From the NCBI RefSeq assembly GCF_000730665.1, contig NZ_BBIV01000020.1, forward strand, positions 1 to 64,000: a stretch of 64,000 nucleotides of DNA, read 5' to 3'. The position numbers were made by a program, and so were the translations under genes. This stretch comes from Pseudomonas plecoglossicida NBRC 103162 = DSM 15088. GTDB lineage: Bacteria > Pseudomonadota > Gammaproteobacteria > Pseudomonadales > Pseudomonadaceae. Below the pieces are notes generated by a model. That model made no database searches. It worked only from the letters and a program-made list of their open reading frames with translations, and had not been told where the DNA came from. Below are positions 1-13,106 of this stretch, piece by piece; the stretch's first letter is position 1, and each line of letters starts with the position of its first letter.

Positions 1-357
1 CGGGCGAGTAACGCCTATGACAGGCGCGCGCGACCGCCTTGTTTGCACGACGCGATATCGAGGTGAGCACTAAGGCGTTCGCGCGCGAATCCCCAGGCAT
101 GATTGGCCAAAAACAACGTAGGAGCGAGCGCAGCTCGCGATGCGCCGCGCGGGCGGCGCTCGATTTACGCACCACCCTAAATTTCAATCGCTGACCCAGC
201 GCACCACTACAAACCTCAAGCCCATGACCCATGTCATCGCACCTTCTCGATTCTTGACTAGTCTTACCTATTGGCGGCCATCAAAAAACCGCCCCCGTGA
301 CTACGCAATAGGCGCCGGCCATGTTCCGTGCGTCCACCACCTGATCAGGAGTGCACG
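1..357. other. Intergenic region upstream of fdnG
   Basis: No gene is supported here. Bases 1-66 or 2-73 could be the last codons of an upstream gene (short open frames ending in TGA or TAA), but nothing recognisable is encoded. Bases 121-166 hold a palindromic repeat that recurs at 37612-37643. The leader of the formate dehydrogenase operon must lie in the rest. I see no convincing sigma-70 or sigma-54 element. AGGAG at about 349 lies just upstream of the fdnG ATG at 358. Confidence 0.4.
121..166. repeat. Second-family palindromic repeat (REP-like)
   Basis: GC-rich palindromic tract containing GGCGGCGCTCGATTT preceded by GCGCCGCGCGG. A closely related perfect palindrome occurs at 37612-37643. 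It differs from the GCCGGCAAGCCGGC-type REPs of the rest of the window and is probably a second family of dispersed palindromes in this genome. Confidence 0.5.
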
Positions 358-3300
358 ATGGACCTCAACCGTCGGCAGTTCTTCAAGGTCGCCGCCGTTG
401 GCCTTGGAGGCTCGAGCCTGGCAGCGTTGGGCATGTCCCCAACGCCCGCGTTCGCCGAGCAGGTGCGTCACTTCAAGCTGGCGCACACCAAAGAAACCCG
501 CAACACCTGCCCCTACTGCTCGGTCGGCTGCGGCCTGATCATGTACAGCCAGGGCGATGCGGGCAAGAACGTCAAACAGAACATCATCCATATCGAAGGC
601 GACGCCGACCATCCGGTCAACCGCGGCACCCTCTGCCCGAAAGGCGCCGGCCTGCTCGACTTTATCCACAGCCCAAGCCGCCTGCAGTACCCCGAGATGC
701 GCAAGCCGGGCAGCAAGGAGTGGGTGCGGGTCGAATGGGGCGAGGCGCTCGACCGCATCGCCGACCTGATGAAGCAGGACCGCGACGCCAACTTCATCGA
801 GAAGAACGCCCAGGGGCAGACCGTCAACCGCTGGCTCACCACCGGTTTCCTCGCTGCTTCCGCCGCCTCCAGCGAGGCGGGCTACCTGACCCACAAGGTC
901 ATTCGCGCAACCGGCATGCTGGGGTTCGATAACCAGGCACGTGTCTGACATGGCCCGACGGTGGCAAGTCTTGCCCCGACGTATGGCCGTGGCGCCATGA
1001 CCAATCACTGGTCCGATATCGCCAACGCGAACCTCGTCCTGGTGATGGGCGGCAACGCAGCAGAAGCGCACCCGTGCGGCTTCAAGTGGGTGACCGAGGC
1101 CAAGGCGCACAACAAGGCGCGGCTGATCGTGGTCGACCCGCGGTTCACCCGTACCGCTTCGGTGGCGGACTACTACGCGCCGATCCGTACCGGTACCGAC
1201 ATCGCCTTCATGGGCGGGCTGATCAACTACCTGCTGAGCAACGACAAGATCCAGCACGACTACGTGCGCAACTACACCGACGTGTCGTTCATCGTCAAAG
1301 AGAACTATGGCTTCGAGGACGGGCTGTTCAGCGGCTACGACGAGGCCAAGCGCGTGTATGCCGACAAGTCCGGCTGGGGCTACGAGCTGGGCGAGGACGG
1401 TTTCGCCAAGGTCGACCCGAGCCTGCAGCACCCACGCTGCGTGTTCCAGCTGATGAAACAGCATTACAGCCGCTACACCCCGGAAATCGCCAGCATGACC
1501 TGCGGCATGCCGCAGGACGCCATGCTCAAGATCTGGGAAGAGATCGCCACCTGCTCGGCACCGGGCAAGACCATGACGATCCTCTATGCGCTGGGCTGGA
1601 CGCAGCACTCGATCGGCGCGCAGATCATCCGCAGCGCGGCGATGGTGCAGTTGCTGCTGGGCAACGTCGGCATGCCAGGTGGTGGCGTCAACGCCCTGCG
1701 CGGGCACTCCAACATCCAGGGCCTGACCGACCTGGGCCTGCTGTCGAACTCGCTGCCGGGTTACCTGACCCTGGCCGGCGATGCCGAGCAGGACTACGCC
1801 ACCTACATCGACAAGCGCGCCTCCAAGCCGCTACGCCCGGGGCAACTGTCCTACTGGCAGAACTACGGCAAGTTCCACGTCAGCCTGATGAAGGCCTGGT
1901 ATGGCGCCAATGCCACGGCGGAAAACAACTGGGGCTACGACTGGCTGCCCAAGCTCGACGTGCCGGCCTACGATGTGCTGCGCATGTTCGAGATGATGAG
2001 CCAGGGCAAGGTCAACGGCTACATGTGCCAAGGCTTCAACCCGATCGCCGCGCTACCGGACAAGAACCGCGTCACTGCGGCGCTGGGCAAGCTCAAGTGG
2101 CTGGTGATCATGGACCCGCTGGCCACCGAGACCTCGGAGTTCTGGCGCAATGCCGGGAAGTTCAACGATGTCGACACGGCCAACATCCAGACCGAGGTGA
2201 TCCGCCTGCCCACCACCTGTTTTGCCGAGGAGGATGGCTCGCTGGTCAACAGCAGCCGCTGGCTGCAGTGGCACTGGAAGGGCGCCGACGGCCCGGGTGA
2301 AACCCGCACCGACGTGCAGATCATGAGCGAGCTGTTCCTGCGCCTGCGTCACCGTTACCAGGCCGAAGGTGGGGCATATCCGGATGCCATCATGAACATC
2401 CACTGGCCGTACAAGATCGCGGATGAGCCTTCCCCGGAAGAGCTGGCCAAGGAGATGAACGGCTGGGCGGTAGCTGACGTCACCGACCCGACTGGCGCTG
2501 TCATCAAGGCAGGGCAGCAACTGGCAGGCTTCGGCCAACTCAAGGACGACGGCAGCACCGCGTCGGGCTGCTGGATCTTCGCCGGCAGCTGGACCGAGCA
2601 GGGCAACCAGATGGCCCGCCGCGACAACAGCGACCCGTTCGGCATGCATCAAGTGCAGAACTGGGCCTGGGCCTGGCCGGCCAACCGGCGCATCCTCTAT
2701 AACCGTGCCTCCAGCGATCCGCAAGGCAAGCCATGGGACCCGGAGAAGAAGCGCCTGGTGTGGTGGAACGGCAAGGCCTGGACCGGCACCGACGTGCCCG
2801 ACTTCAAGGTCGACTCGCCGCCCGAGGCCGGGATGAACCCGTTCATCATGAACCCCGAGGGCGTGGCGCGCTTCTTTGCCATCGACAAAATGGCCGAAGG
2901 CCCGTTCCCCGAGCACTACGAGCCGTTCGAGACGCCCATCGGCATCAACCCGTTGCATCCGCAGAACAAGAAGGCCACCAGCAACCCGGCCGGGCGGATC
3001 TTCGATTCGGTGTGGGACACCCTCGGCACCCACGACGAGTTCCCCTATGCTGCGACCACGTACCGGCTGACCGAACACTTCCACTTCTGGAGCAAGCACT
3101 GCCCCCTCAACGCAATCATTCAGCCCGAGCAGTTCGTCGAGATCGGCGAGGTGCTGGCCAACGAGAAGGGCATCAAGGCCGGCGACCGGGTGCGGGTGTC
3201 GAGCAAGCGCGGGCATATCGAGGCGGTGGCGGTGGTGACCAAGCGGATTCGGCCGCTACAGGTCAACAACCAGACCGTGCACCAGATCGGCATTCCCCTG

Positions 3301-3426
3301 CACTGGGGCTTCACCGGCGCGACGCGGCACGGCTACCTGACCAACACCCTGGTGCCGTTCCTGGGTGATGGCAACACGCAGACGCCGGAGTCCAAGTCGT
3401 TCCTCGTCAAAGTGGAGAAAATCTGA
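358..3426 (+). CDS. fdnG: Formate dehydrogenase-N alpha subunit, selenocysteine-containing
   Basis: Catalytic molybdopterin subunit (1022 residues including Sec; E. coli FdnG/FdoG are about 1016) that oxidises formate to CO2 in the periplasm. The chosen ATG at 358 gives a Tat signal peptide (NRRQFFK, residues 4-10). A [4Fe-4S] motif follows with Cys51, Cys54, Cys58 and Cys93. An in-frame TGA at 946-948 (codon 197) sits in the context NQARV-U-HGPTVAS, which matches the Sec residue of E. coli FdnG. The frame continues unbroken to 3426, and a SECIS-like hairpin follows the TGA. A standard gene caller would split this into two ORFs. The stop overlaps the fdxH ATG by one base. Known family: partners are FdxH and FdnI, with electrons passing to quinone. 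Confidence 0.97.
946..985 (+). promoter_or_regulatory. UGA-Sec codon with bacterial SECIS hairpin
   Basis: The TGA at 946-948 is followed by a sequence that can fold with GGCA pairing to TGCC around an AGTCT loop (about 963-975). Flanking CCGACG segments occur on both sides. The spacing and the GTCT-type loop resemble the E. coli fdnG SECIS recognised by SelB. Pairing was judged by eye only. Confidence 0.75.
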
Positions 3427-4376
3427 TGGCCAGCCAAGACATCATCGCCCGCTCGGCCACCACCACCGTACCGCCTTCGGTACGCCAGCAGCAGGAAGTC
3501 GCCAAGCTGATCGACACCACCAAGTGCATCGGCTGCAAGGCCTGCCAGGTGGCGTGTTCGGAGTGGAACGAACTGCGTGACGAGGTTGGCCACAACCACG
3601 GCACCTACGACAACCCCCAGGACCTCACCGCCGAGACCTGGACCTTGATGCGTTTCACCGAGCACGAGCGTGACGACGGCAACCTGGAGTGGCTGATCCG
3701 CAAGGATGGCTGCATGCACTGCGCCGACCCGGGTTGCCTGAAGGCCTGCCCGAGCCCGGGGGCGATCATCAAGCACGCCAACGGCATCGTCGACTTCAAC
3801 CAGGACCACTGCATCGGCTGCGGCTACTGCATCACCGGCTGCCCGTTCAACATCCCGCGCATCTCGCAGAAGGACCACAAGGCGTACAAGTGCACCCTGT
3901 GTTCCGACCGCGTGAGCGTGGGCCTGGAGCCGGCCTGCGTGAAGACCTGCCCGACCGGGGCGATCGTCTTCGGCAGCAAGGACGAGATGAAGGTGCACGC
4001 CGCCGAGCGCATCGTCGACCTCAAGTCGCGCGGTTTCGACAACGCCGGGCTGTACGATCCCGATGGGGTCGGTGGCACCCACGTGATGTACGTGCTGCAC
4101 CATGCCGATACGCCCAGGCTGTACGCCGGCCTGCCGGACCAGCCAGTGATCAGCCCGCTGGTGGGCCTGTGGAAAGGCTTCACCAAGCCGCTGGCGCTGC
4201 TGGCGATGGGCGCGGCGGTGCTGGCCGGGTTCTTCCACTACGTGCGGGTCGGCCCGCAGCGGGTCGAGGAGGACGAGCACCCCACGCCGCCGGACGACAG
4301 CGTGCATCAGGTGGACCCGGCGGTCCATGTCTATGATCCCAACCGCCCCGGTGGGCAAGGGGAGCAGCGGCCATGA
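3426..4376 (+). CDS. fdxH: Formate dehydrogenase-N beta (iron-sulfur) subunit
   Basis: Electron-transfer subunit (316 aa) carrying four [4Fe-4S] clusters. Cysteine motifs are [11 protein letters not shown] (about residues 37-47), [24 protein letters not shown] and CTLC...CVKTC. A single C-terminal membrane helix around residues 255-275 ([15 protein letters not shown]) anchors it facing the periplasm. The ATG overlaps the last base of the fdnG stop, so translation is coupled. It overlaps fdnI by 4 bp. Also called FdoH. Confidence 0.96.
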   Translation: MASQDIIARSATTTVPPSVRQQQEVAKLIDTTKCIGCKACQVACSEWNELRDEVGHNHGTYDNPQDLTAETWTLMRFTEHERDDGNLEWLIRKDGCMHCADPGCLKACPSPGAIIKHANGIVDFNQDHCIGCGYCITGCPFNIPRISQKDHKAYKCTLCSDRVSVGLEPACVKTCPTGAIVFGSKDEMKVHAAERIVDLKSRGFDNAGLYDPDGVGGTHVMYVLHHADTPRLYAGLPDQPVISPLVGLWKGFTKPLALLAMGAAVLAGFFHYVRVGPQRVEEDEHPTPPDDSVHQVDPAVHVYDPNRPGGQGEQRP

Positions 4377-5029
4377 ACGACAAGAAGCCAATCCTGCGCT
4401 ACACCGCCAACGAGCGGAGCAACCACTGGATCGTCGCCATCCTGTTCATCCTCGCCGGGCTGTCGGGGCTGGCGCTGTTCCACCCCGCGTTGTTCTGGCT
4501 CAGCCATCTGTTCGGGGGCGGTCCCTGGACGCGCATCCTGCACCCGTTCCTGGGCGTGGCGATGTTCGTGTTCTTCCTTGGCCTGGTGCTGCGCTTCTGG
4601 CGCGCCAACTTCATCACCGCCAATGACCGCTTGTGGTTGCGCCGCATCGACCGGGTGATGGTGAATCGCGAAGACGGCGTACCCCCGATCGGCAAGTACA
4701 ACGCCGGCCAGAAGCTGCTGTTCTGGACCCTGCTGCTGTGCATGCTGGTACTGCTGATCAGCGGCGTGGTGATCTGGCGTGCATATTTCAGCCTCTACTT
4801 CGAAATCGGGGTGATTCGCCTGGCCACCTTGCTCCACGCCCTGGCGGCGTTCGTGCTGATCCTCAGCATCATCGTGCACATCTACGCCGGCATCTGGATC
4901 AAGGGCTCGATCGGCGCCATGCTGCACGGCTGGGTCAGCCGGCCCTGGGCGCGCAAGCACCATGAGCTGTGGTACCGCGAAGTGACGGGCGACAAGCCGC
5001 CACGCTCCGAAGGACGCAAAGAAGGATGA
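4373..5029 (+). CDS. fdnI: Formate dehydrogenase-N gamma subunit, cytochrome b556
   Basis: Membrane subunit (218 aa) with four hydrophobic helices (roughly residues 17-36, 55-75, 115-137 and 148-170). Histidines lie in or near the helices (for example NHW at about 16-18, LHPF at about 59 and VHIYAG near 165), consistent with two haem b groups that pass electrons to menaquinone or ubiquinone. It overlaps fdxH by 4 bp (ATGA) and is followed within 5 bp by fdhE, forming one operon. Also called FdoI. Confidence 0.93.
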   Translation: MNDKKPILRYTANERSNHWIVAILFILAGLSGLALFHPALFWLSHLFGGGPWTRILHPFLGVAMFVFFLGLVLRFWRANFITANDRLWLRRIDRVMVNREDGVPPIGKYNAGQKLLFWTLLLCMLVLLISGVVIWRAYFSLYFEIGVIRLATLLHALAAFVLILSIIVHIYAGIWIKGSIGAMLHGWVSRPWARKHHELWYREVTGDKPPRSEGRKEG

Positions 5030-5033
5030 ACGC

Positions 5034-5954
5034 TTGAGCACGATACTCGAACCCGGGCAGATCGAAGCGTCGGCGGTAATGCCGCCGTTCCTGCACCTGC
5101 CGCCCGCCAACCTGTTCGAGCTGCGCGCCGCGCGCCTCGAGCATCTGGCCGAGGGCAATGCCCTGGGCCAGTACCTGAAGCTGGTCGCACGACTGTGCCG
5201 GGTGCAGCAGCGGCTTGTGGATAACCCTCCTGGTGGGTTGCCTGTGGCCGAGGAACGTCAGCGCCTGTGCATAAGTCATGGGCTGCCGCCGCTTGCCGCT
5301 GACAGCCTGGTGCGTGAAGGGTCATGGCTGGTCTGGTTGCAGGCCTTGCTCGGTCACTTCAGCGAGGAAACCACAGGCCCGCTGGGCGAGGCGTTGCACG
5401 TGCTGCGAAACAGCGGCGACAACCAACGCAAGGGCTGGGGTATCGCCTTGCTCGCCGGGCAATACGATGCGGTGCCGGCAGCGTTGGTGCCGTTCATCGG
5501 TGCTGCCCTGCAGGCGGCGTGGTCGAGTTGGCTGCTGGCGCTGCCGGCCCCTGAGCTCAAGCCAGGCGACAGCCTGGCGCAGTGCCCCGCCTGTGGCTCG
5601 CCGGCCATGGCCGGGGTGGTGCGCAACCGCGGCAAGCACAACGGCCTGCGTTACCTGGCCTGCTCTCTGTGCGCCTGTGAGTGGCACGTGGTGCGGGTCA
5701 AGTGCGTATATTGCGAGTCGAGCAAGGATTTGCGCTACACCAGCCTCGACGATGATCGCCATGCGCCGGGCAAGGCACCCCTGCGGGCCGAATGCTGTCC
5801 GGGGTGCAACACTTACCTCAAGCAGAGTTACCTGGAGAACGATGCGGCGGCAGAGGCGCTGGCCGACGATCTGGCCAGCCTGGCGCTGGATATCCGCCTG
5901 GACGAGGAGGGGTACCATCGCCTGGCGCCGAACCTCATGCTGGCGCCAGGGTGA
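5034..5954 (+). CDS. fdhE: Formate dehydrogenase accessory protein FdhE
   Basis: Cytoplasmic maturation factor needed for active formate dehydrogenase (306 aa, normal length). The C-terminal half holds rubredoxin-like metal-binding cysteine pairs: CPACGSPA, CSLCACEW, CVYC and CCPGC. The start is a TTG at 5034, chosen because GAAGGA lies at the right distance upstream and because it gives the homologous N-terminus MSTILEPGQIE. It lies 5 bp after fdnI, so it is co-transcribed with its client. Confidence 0.94.
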   Translation: MSTILEPGQIEASAVMPPFLHLPPANLFELRAARLEHLAEGNALGQYLKLVARLCRVQQRLVDNPPGGLPVAEERQRLCISHGLPPLAADSLVREGSWLVWLQALLGHFSEETTGPLGEALHVLRNSGDNQRKGWGIALLAGQYDAVPAALVPFIGAALQAAWSSWLLALPAPELKPGDSLAQCPACGSPAMAGVVRNRGKHNGLRYLACSLCACEWHVVRVKCVYCESSKDLRYTSLDDDRHAPGKAPLRAECCPGCNTYLKQSYLENDAAAEALADDLASLALDIRLDEEGYHRLAPNLMLAPG

Positions 5955-5979
5955 GTGTCTACACTCAAGATCGAGTCGC

Positions 5980-6069
5980 CCCTATCGCTGGCAAGCCAGC
6001 TCCCACAGGTATCTCACAGGTTTCGAGCCTTGTACTGCACCTGTGGGAGCTGGCTTGCCAGCGATAGGG
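5980..6069. repeat. REP pair: perfect 31-bp inverted repeat
   Basis: Two 31-bp arms (5980-6010 and 6039-6069) are exact reverse complements separated by 28 bp. Each is a P. putida-type REP but with the core GCTGGCAAGCCAGC instead of GCCGGCAAGCCGGC, a change made symmetrically in both halves of the hairpin. It lies between fdhE and selA and may form a long cruciform or RNA hairpin there. Confidence 0.9.
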
Positions 6070-6100
6070 CCAGAACAGACAACGGACCCGTCCAAGGTAG

Positions 6101-9453
<3,353 letters not shown>

Positions 9454-9459
9454 GTTCAA

Positions 9460-9555
9460 GGAAGGCAATCGCGCCCGGTGGCGCGGCCGGGCTTCAAACC
9501 CGGTTGGGGACGGCAGCCGTTCCCGGGCAGGTTCGACTCCCGCTGCCTTCCGCCA
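9460..9555 (+). tRNA. selC: tRNA-Sec (anticodon TCA)
   Basis: A 96-nt tRNA including CCA. The 8-bp acceptor stem GGAAGGCA pairs with TGCCTTCC. The anticodon stem CCGGG/CCCGG closes the loop CTTCAAA with TCA at 9494-9496. A long variable arm follows, then the TPsiC arm containing GGTTCGACTCC, discriminator G and encoded CCA. The long acceptor stem and extra arm are hallmarks of bacterial tRNA-Sec, and the sequence is close to E. coli selC. It starts 6 bp after selB. Confidence 0.97.
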
Positions 9556-9565
9556 TCTTTCGTGC

Positions 9566-9599
9566 GGGCCTCATCGCCGGCTTGCCGGCGATGAGGCCC
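9566..9599. repeat. REP palindrome between selC and ansA
   Basis: Perfect hairpin GGGCCTCATCGCCGG ... CCGGCGATGAGGCCC with the GCCGGCTTGCCGGC core. It separates the convergent selC and asparaginase genes and could act as a bidirectional transcript end. Confidence 0.85.
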
Positions 9600-9612
9600 G
9601 AGCCGTCACCCG

Positions 9613-10599
9613 TCAGGCCCGCTCTCCACACAGATCCAGCGCAAACCACCGCTCTGCCGCCTCGACATCCAACCCGGCCCCGAGCAGCGCGAACAACTTG
9701 CCCAGCGCCGCCTCACGGGTCATCCCGCCGCCACTGACCAAACCCGCAGCGCGAAGGCGATTGCCCGCCGCATAGGTATCGAACGCCACCGCCCCCTCCG
9801 GGCACTGGCTGATGGCAACCAGCATCACCCCGCGCTGGCGCGCGACGCGCAGCACATCGAGCAGCGCCTGGTCGTCCGACGGCCCGGTGCCGCTGCCATA
9901 GCACTCCAGCACCAAGCCTTGCACGCCGGTGTCGAGCACCCCACGCAGGTGCTCGGCCTGCAGGCCCGGAAACACCGGCATCACGGCAAGATTGACCGGC
10001 TGGCGCGGCTGGCGATAACCCAAGGCCTCAGGCACTTCGCTGGCCCGCTCGCCTTCCCGATGGCGCGCGAGCGCGGCAAAGGCGTCGAACGCTTCGCTAC
10101 GCAACTTCGACGCACGGCAGCCATGCAGCAACTGGCCGTGGAAGTACAACTGCACGCCATCTTCCAGGCCGCTTTCGAACTGTCGCAATGCCCCGCACAA
10201 GTTGTCCCAGGCATCGCTGCCCGGCGCCCCGGCCGGCAACATCGAGCCGGTCAGCAGCACCGGTACCGGCAGGCCCAGCAGCAGGAACGACAGCGCCGCG
10301 GCACTGTAGGCCAGGCTGTCGGTGCCATGTAGCACCAGCACGCCATCATGGCCCGCATCCACCGCTGCGACGATGGCATCGCGCATGGCCAGCCAGTTGT
10401 GCTGTTGCATGTTGGCGCTGTCCAGCAGCGGGTTCAGCTCCTGCAGCGTCCACTGCACGTGCGGTGCAGCGGCCATCCGAGCAAAGTGTTCGCGCATGCG
10501 CGCATCGAAGCCACCGGCCGGCGCCAGGCCTTCGGCGGTTTCGAGCATGCCGATGGTGCCTCCGGTATAGAGGACGAGAAGATTCTTGACTGCACGCAT
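9613..10599 (-). CDS. ansA: Type I (cytoplasmic) L-asparaginase
   Basis: Hydrolyses L-asparagine to aspartate and ammonia (328 aa). The N-terminal catalytic threonine is in LYTGGTIGM, and the second conserved block is LHGTDSLAYSA with the TD pair. There is no signal peptide, which fits the cytoplasmic type I enzyme rather than periplasmic AnsB. The start MRAVKNLL at 10599 is preferred; an in-frame ATG at 10608 is the alternative. It lies downstream of and codirectional with the amino-acid symporter, which may share its substrate context. Confidence 0.88.
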   Translation of the reverse strand: MRAVKNLLVLYTGGTIGMLETAEGLAPAGGFDARMREHFARMAAAPHVQWTLQELNPLLDSANMQQHNWLAMRDAIVAAVDAGHDGVLVLHGTDSLAYSAAALSFLLLGLPVPVLLTGSMLPAGAPGSDAWDNLCGALRQFESGLEDGVQLYFHGQLLHGCRASKLRSEAFDAFAALARHREGERASEVPEALGYRQPRQPVNLAVMPVFPGLQAEHLRGVLDTGVQGLVLECYGSGTGPSDDQALLDVLRVARQRGVMLVAISQCPEGAVAFDTYAAGNRLRAAGLVSGGGMTREAALGKLFALLGAGLDVEAAERWFALDLCGERA

Positions 10600-10671
10600 G
10601 GAGAGCATCCGTAGCGGTGAACGGAGGGGAATCAGCCGCCCGCGGACGGGGCGGCTGGGAAGGGCAGGGTA

Positions 10672-12114
10672 TCAGCGTTGTGGCTGGGGTTGGCCGGCGG
10701 CGTTGGCAACGGCGGCTTCGACCTGCGGATTGGCAGGCCAGGCATTGCGGTCCAGGTCCAGGTCGGCGAACTTGGCCGAGTCGAACACGGGCTGGGCGAC
10801 GCCTGCCTTGCGTTGGTCATCGTAGTCGCGCATCACGCGCAGGCCGACCTTGAACAGCATGGCCAGGGCAATCAGGTTGACGAAGGCCAGGCAGGTCATG
10901 GTGATGTCGGCAAAGGCGAATACGGTCGTCAGGTCCTGCATCGAACCCCACACCACCAGCGCCAGCACCAGGGCACGGAACACCATCAGCACCACGCGGT
11001 TGCGGCTGAGGAACTGCAGGCTGTTCTCGCCCAGGTAGTAGTTGTAGAGGATGCAGGTAAAGACGAACAGCGACAGCGCCACGCTGACGAACAGGCGGCC
11101 CCAGTCACCGACCACGGCGGCCAGCGAGTTCTGGGTCAGGACGATGCCATCCCCTTCGAAGCCTGGGGTGTAGAAGCCCGACAGCAGGATCAGCAACGCG
11201 GTGCAGGTGCAGATCACGAAGGTGTCGAGGAACACGCTGAAAGCCTGGACCACGCCCTGGGCACCCGGGTGCTTCACGGCCGCCACGGCGGCGACGTTGG
11301 GCGCACTGCCAAGGCCGGCTTCGTTGGCGAACACGCCACGCTTCACGCCCATGGCGATGGCGCTGCCGAGCAGGCCGCCGAATGCCGGGTCGAGGCCGAA
11401 GGCGCTCTTGAAGATGGTTTCCAGCATGGCCGGCACGTGCTCGATCTGGGTGCCGATCACATACAGGGTCACGCCGATGTACGCCAGGGTCTTGACCGGT
11501 ACCAGCAGGTCCGACACCGCGGCGATACGCTTGATGCCGCCGAGGAAGGTGATGGCCAGCAGCACGGCCAGGACGATGCCGGAGTGACGTGGGTCGAAGG
11601 CAAAGGCGTTCTGCAGCGAGTGGGTCACGGTGTACGACTGCAGGCCGATGAAGGCGAAGCCGTAGGTGACCAGCAGCAGGATCGAGAACACCACAGCCAT
11701 GCCTTTGAACTTCAGGCCATGCTGGATGTAGTACGCCGGGCCGCCACGGTACAGGCCATCGCCGTCGGCGCGCTTGTAGACCTGGGCCAGGGTGCATTCG
11801 AAGAAGCTGCTGGCCATGCCGACCAGGGCTGTGACCCACATCCAGAATACGGCGCCCGGGCCACCCAGGGTCACGGCGATGCCGACACCTGCGATGTTAC
11901 CGGCGCCTACCCGGCCGGCAAGGCTCAGCATCAGGGCCTGGAAGGAGCTCAGCTGGCCTGCCTGGCCACGCAGCGATTCCTTGAACACGGTGAACATGTG
12001 GCCGAAGTGGCGGAACTGGACGAACCGCGAGCGGATGGTGAAGTAACCGCCGAGACCGACGATCAGCACGATGAGGAGTTTCCCCGAGAGGAAATCGTTG
12101 AGTGCTTCGAGCAT
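10672..12114 (-). CDS. Alanine/glycine:cation symporter (AGCS family)
   Basis: Inner-membrane secondary transporter (480 aa, typical for AGCS) taking up alanine or glycine with Na+ or H+. About ten hydrophobic segments are visible. The conserved block GGPGAVFWMWVTALVGMAS lies around residues 85-103, and the region near residue 225-245 (GLLGSAIAMGVKRGVFANEA) is the family signature G-x-x-R-x-x-x-x-N-E. It is transcribed divergently from the HTH regulator at 12294. A CAGCCGCCC/GGGCGGCTG inverted repeat at 10633-10657 sits downstream. Confidence 0.92.
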   Translation of the reverse strand: MLEALNDFLSGKLLIVLIVGLGGYFTIRSRFVQFRHFGHMFTVFKESLRGQAGQLSSFQALMLSLAGRVGAGNIAGVGIAVTLGGPGAVFWMWVTALVGMASSFFECTLAQVYKRADGDGLYRGGPAYYIQHGLKFKGMAVVFSILLLVTYGFAFIGLQSYTVTHSLQNAFAFDPRHSGIVLAVLLAITFLGGIKRIAAVSDLLVPVKTLAYIGVTLYVIGTQIEHVPAMLETIFKSAFGLDPAFGGLLGSAIAMGVKRGVFANEAGLGSAPNVAAVAAVKHPGAQGVVQAFSVFLDTFVICTCTALLILLSGFYTPGFEGDGIVLTQNSLAAVVGDWGRLFVSVALSLFVFTCILYNYYLGENSLQFLSRNRVVLMVFRALVLALVVWGSMQDLTTVFAFADITMTCLAFVNLIALAMLFKVGLRVMRDYDDQRKAGVAQPVFDSAKFADLDLDRNAWPANPQVEAAVANAAGQPQPQR

Positions 12115-12293
12115 TGGAAAATGACCTCGATTCTTATTCTTCGCATGGAAAGACCAGCGGACGGCAGGCGCACCGCTATTCGTTGGGGCGCATGGTTGGC
12201 CATGACAAGAGTGGTTACAATTTCGCGGGTTGCTCTGACTTGATGCGACTTGATGCTAGAATGGCGCCATTCGCGTCACCTGGATCCCGCCTC

Positions 12294-13103
12294 ATGAGCG
12301 ATCATTTCGCTACCAACCTCAAACTGGCGTGTAGTCACTACCGGTCTATCTCGGAAGTTTGCCGCCAGCTGTCGATCAACCGCGCGCAGTTCAACAAGTA
12401 CCTGAGCGGGCAAAGCCGCCCGACGGCGTTCAACCTCAAGCGCATCGGCGATTTCTTTGGTGTCGAGGATTACGAGCTGAATTTGCCGGCCGATCAGTTC
12501 GCCCGGCTGATCGGCGCCAGGGTGTCGGCGCTGGCGGACCAGCCGAGTGACCCGATCAGCGAGCTGTTCCGGCCTTTGCATGAACACGCCGGCAATCTGT
12601 CGCGCTATTGCGGTTACTACTTCGAGTATTCCAACTGCATGTCGGTACCCGGCACGATCCTGGTGTCGCTGGTGCACCTGTGGGAAGAGCGCGGCCGCTT
12701 CCTGTTCGAGCGCCAGGAACGCCAGGAGCGCTCCAGCGCCAACGACCAGCACGCCGAAGTGCGTTGCCGCTACCTGGGGGCGGCTTTCCAGCTGCAGGAC
12801 CGGGTATTTCTCATCGACTACGAGTCGCTGACCTTGAACGAGATGAGCCAGACCATCCTCATTCCCAGCTTCAAGAGCCGCATCACCCGCTTGAATGGCC
12901 TCAAGACCGGCGTCTCCAGTGGTGACCGGCGCAACCCGGCCTGTACCCGCGTGGTGTGGGAGTACCTGGGTGAAGAGATCAACCGCATCAATGCCTACCG
13001 GCAGGTCAGGCTGTACCGGCCGGATGATCCACGTATCGATGATGATGTGCGTGAGCGCTTGAGCGTGGGGCCGTTGCGTAACAGCTTGTTCGAGATCGAG
13101 TGA
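12294..13103 (+). CDS. Helix-turn-helix (Cro/CI-type) transcriptional regulator
   Basis: Predicted DNA-binding regulator of 269 aa. An N-terminal HTH spans about residues 10-60 (ISEVCRQLSINRAQFNKYLS ... LKRIGDFFGV). The C-terminal 200 residues form an uncharacterised domain with GYYFEYSNCMSVPGTILVSL and later LIPSFKSRITRLNG. The ATG at 12294 starts directly before the HTH; an in-frame ATG at 12243 would add 17 residues. It is divergent from the AGCS symporter across a 180-bp spacer, so that gene is the obvious candidate target. Specific ligand unknown. Confidence 0.85.
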   Translation: MSDHFATNLKLACSHYRSISEVCRQLSINRAQFNKYLSGQSRPTAFNLKRIGDFFGVEDYELNLPADQFARLIGARVSALADQPSDPISELFRPLHEHAGNLSRYCGYYFEYSNCMSVPGTILVSLVHLWEERGRFLFERQERQERSSANDQHAEVRCRYLGAAFQLQDRVFLIDYESLTLNEMSQTILIPSFKSRITRLNGLKTGVSSGDRRNPACTRVVWEYLGEEINRINAYRQVRLYRPDDPRIDDDVRERLSVGPLRNSLFEIE

Positions 13104-13106
13104 CTT

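Noticed and set aside
1..73. Tail of an upstream gene at the window edge
   Set aside because: Two frames end here, but neither encodes anything recognisable in the 20 or so available codons.
946..948. In-frame TGA splitting the formate dehydrogenase gene, as a nonsense mutation or sequencing error
   Set aside because: Position and context match the known Sec codon, a SECIS-like hairpin follows, and selA, selB and selC are directly downstream.
5980..6069. Inverted repeat as a phase-variable promoter switch or insertion-sequence terminal repeats
   Set aside because: The spacer is only 28 bp, holds no gene or promoter pattern, and the arms are ordinary REP sequence.
10678..12243. Plus-strand open frame of 521 codons opposite the alanine symporter
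   Set aside because: His/Gln-rich composition typical of antisense translation of a membrane protein; no ribosome-binding site or family.
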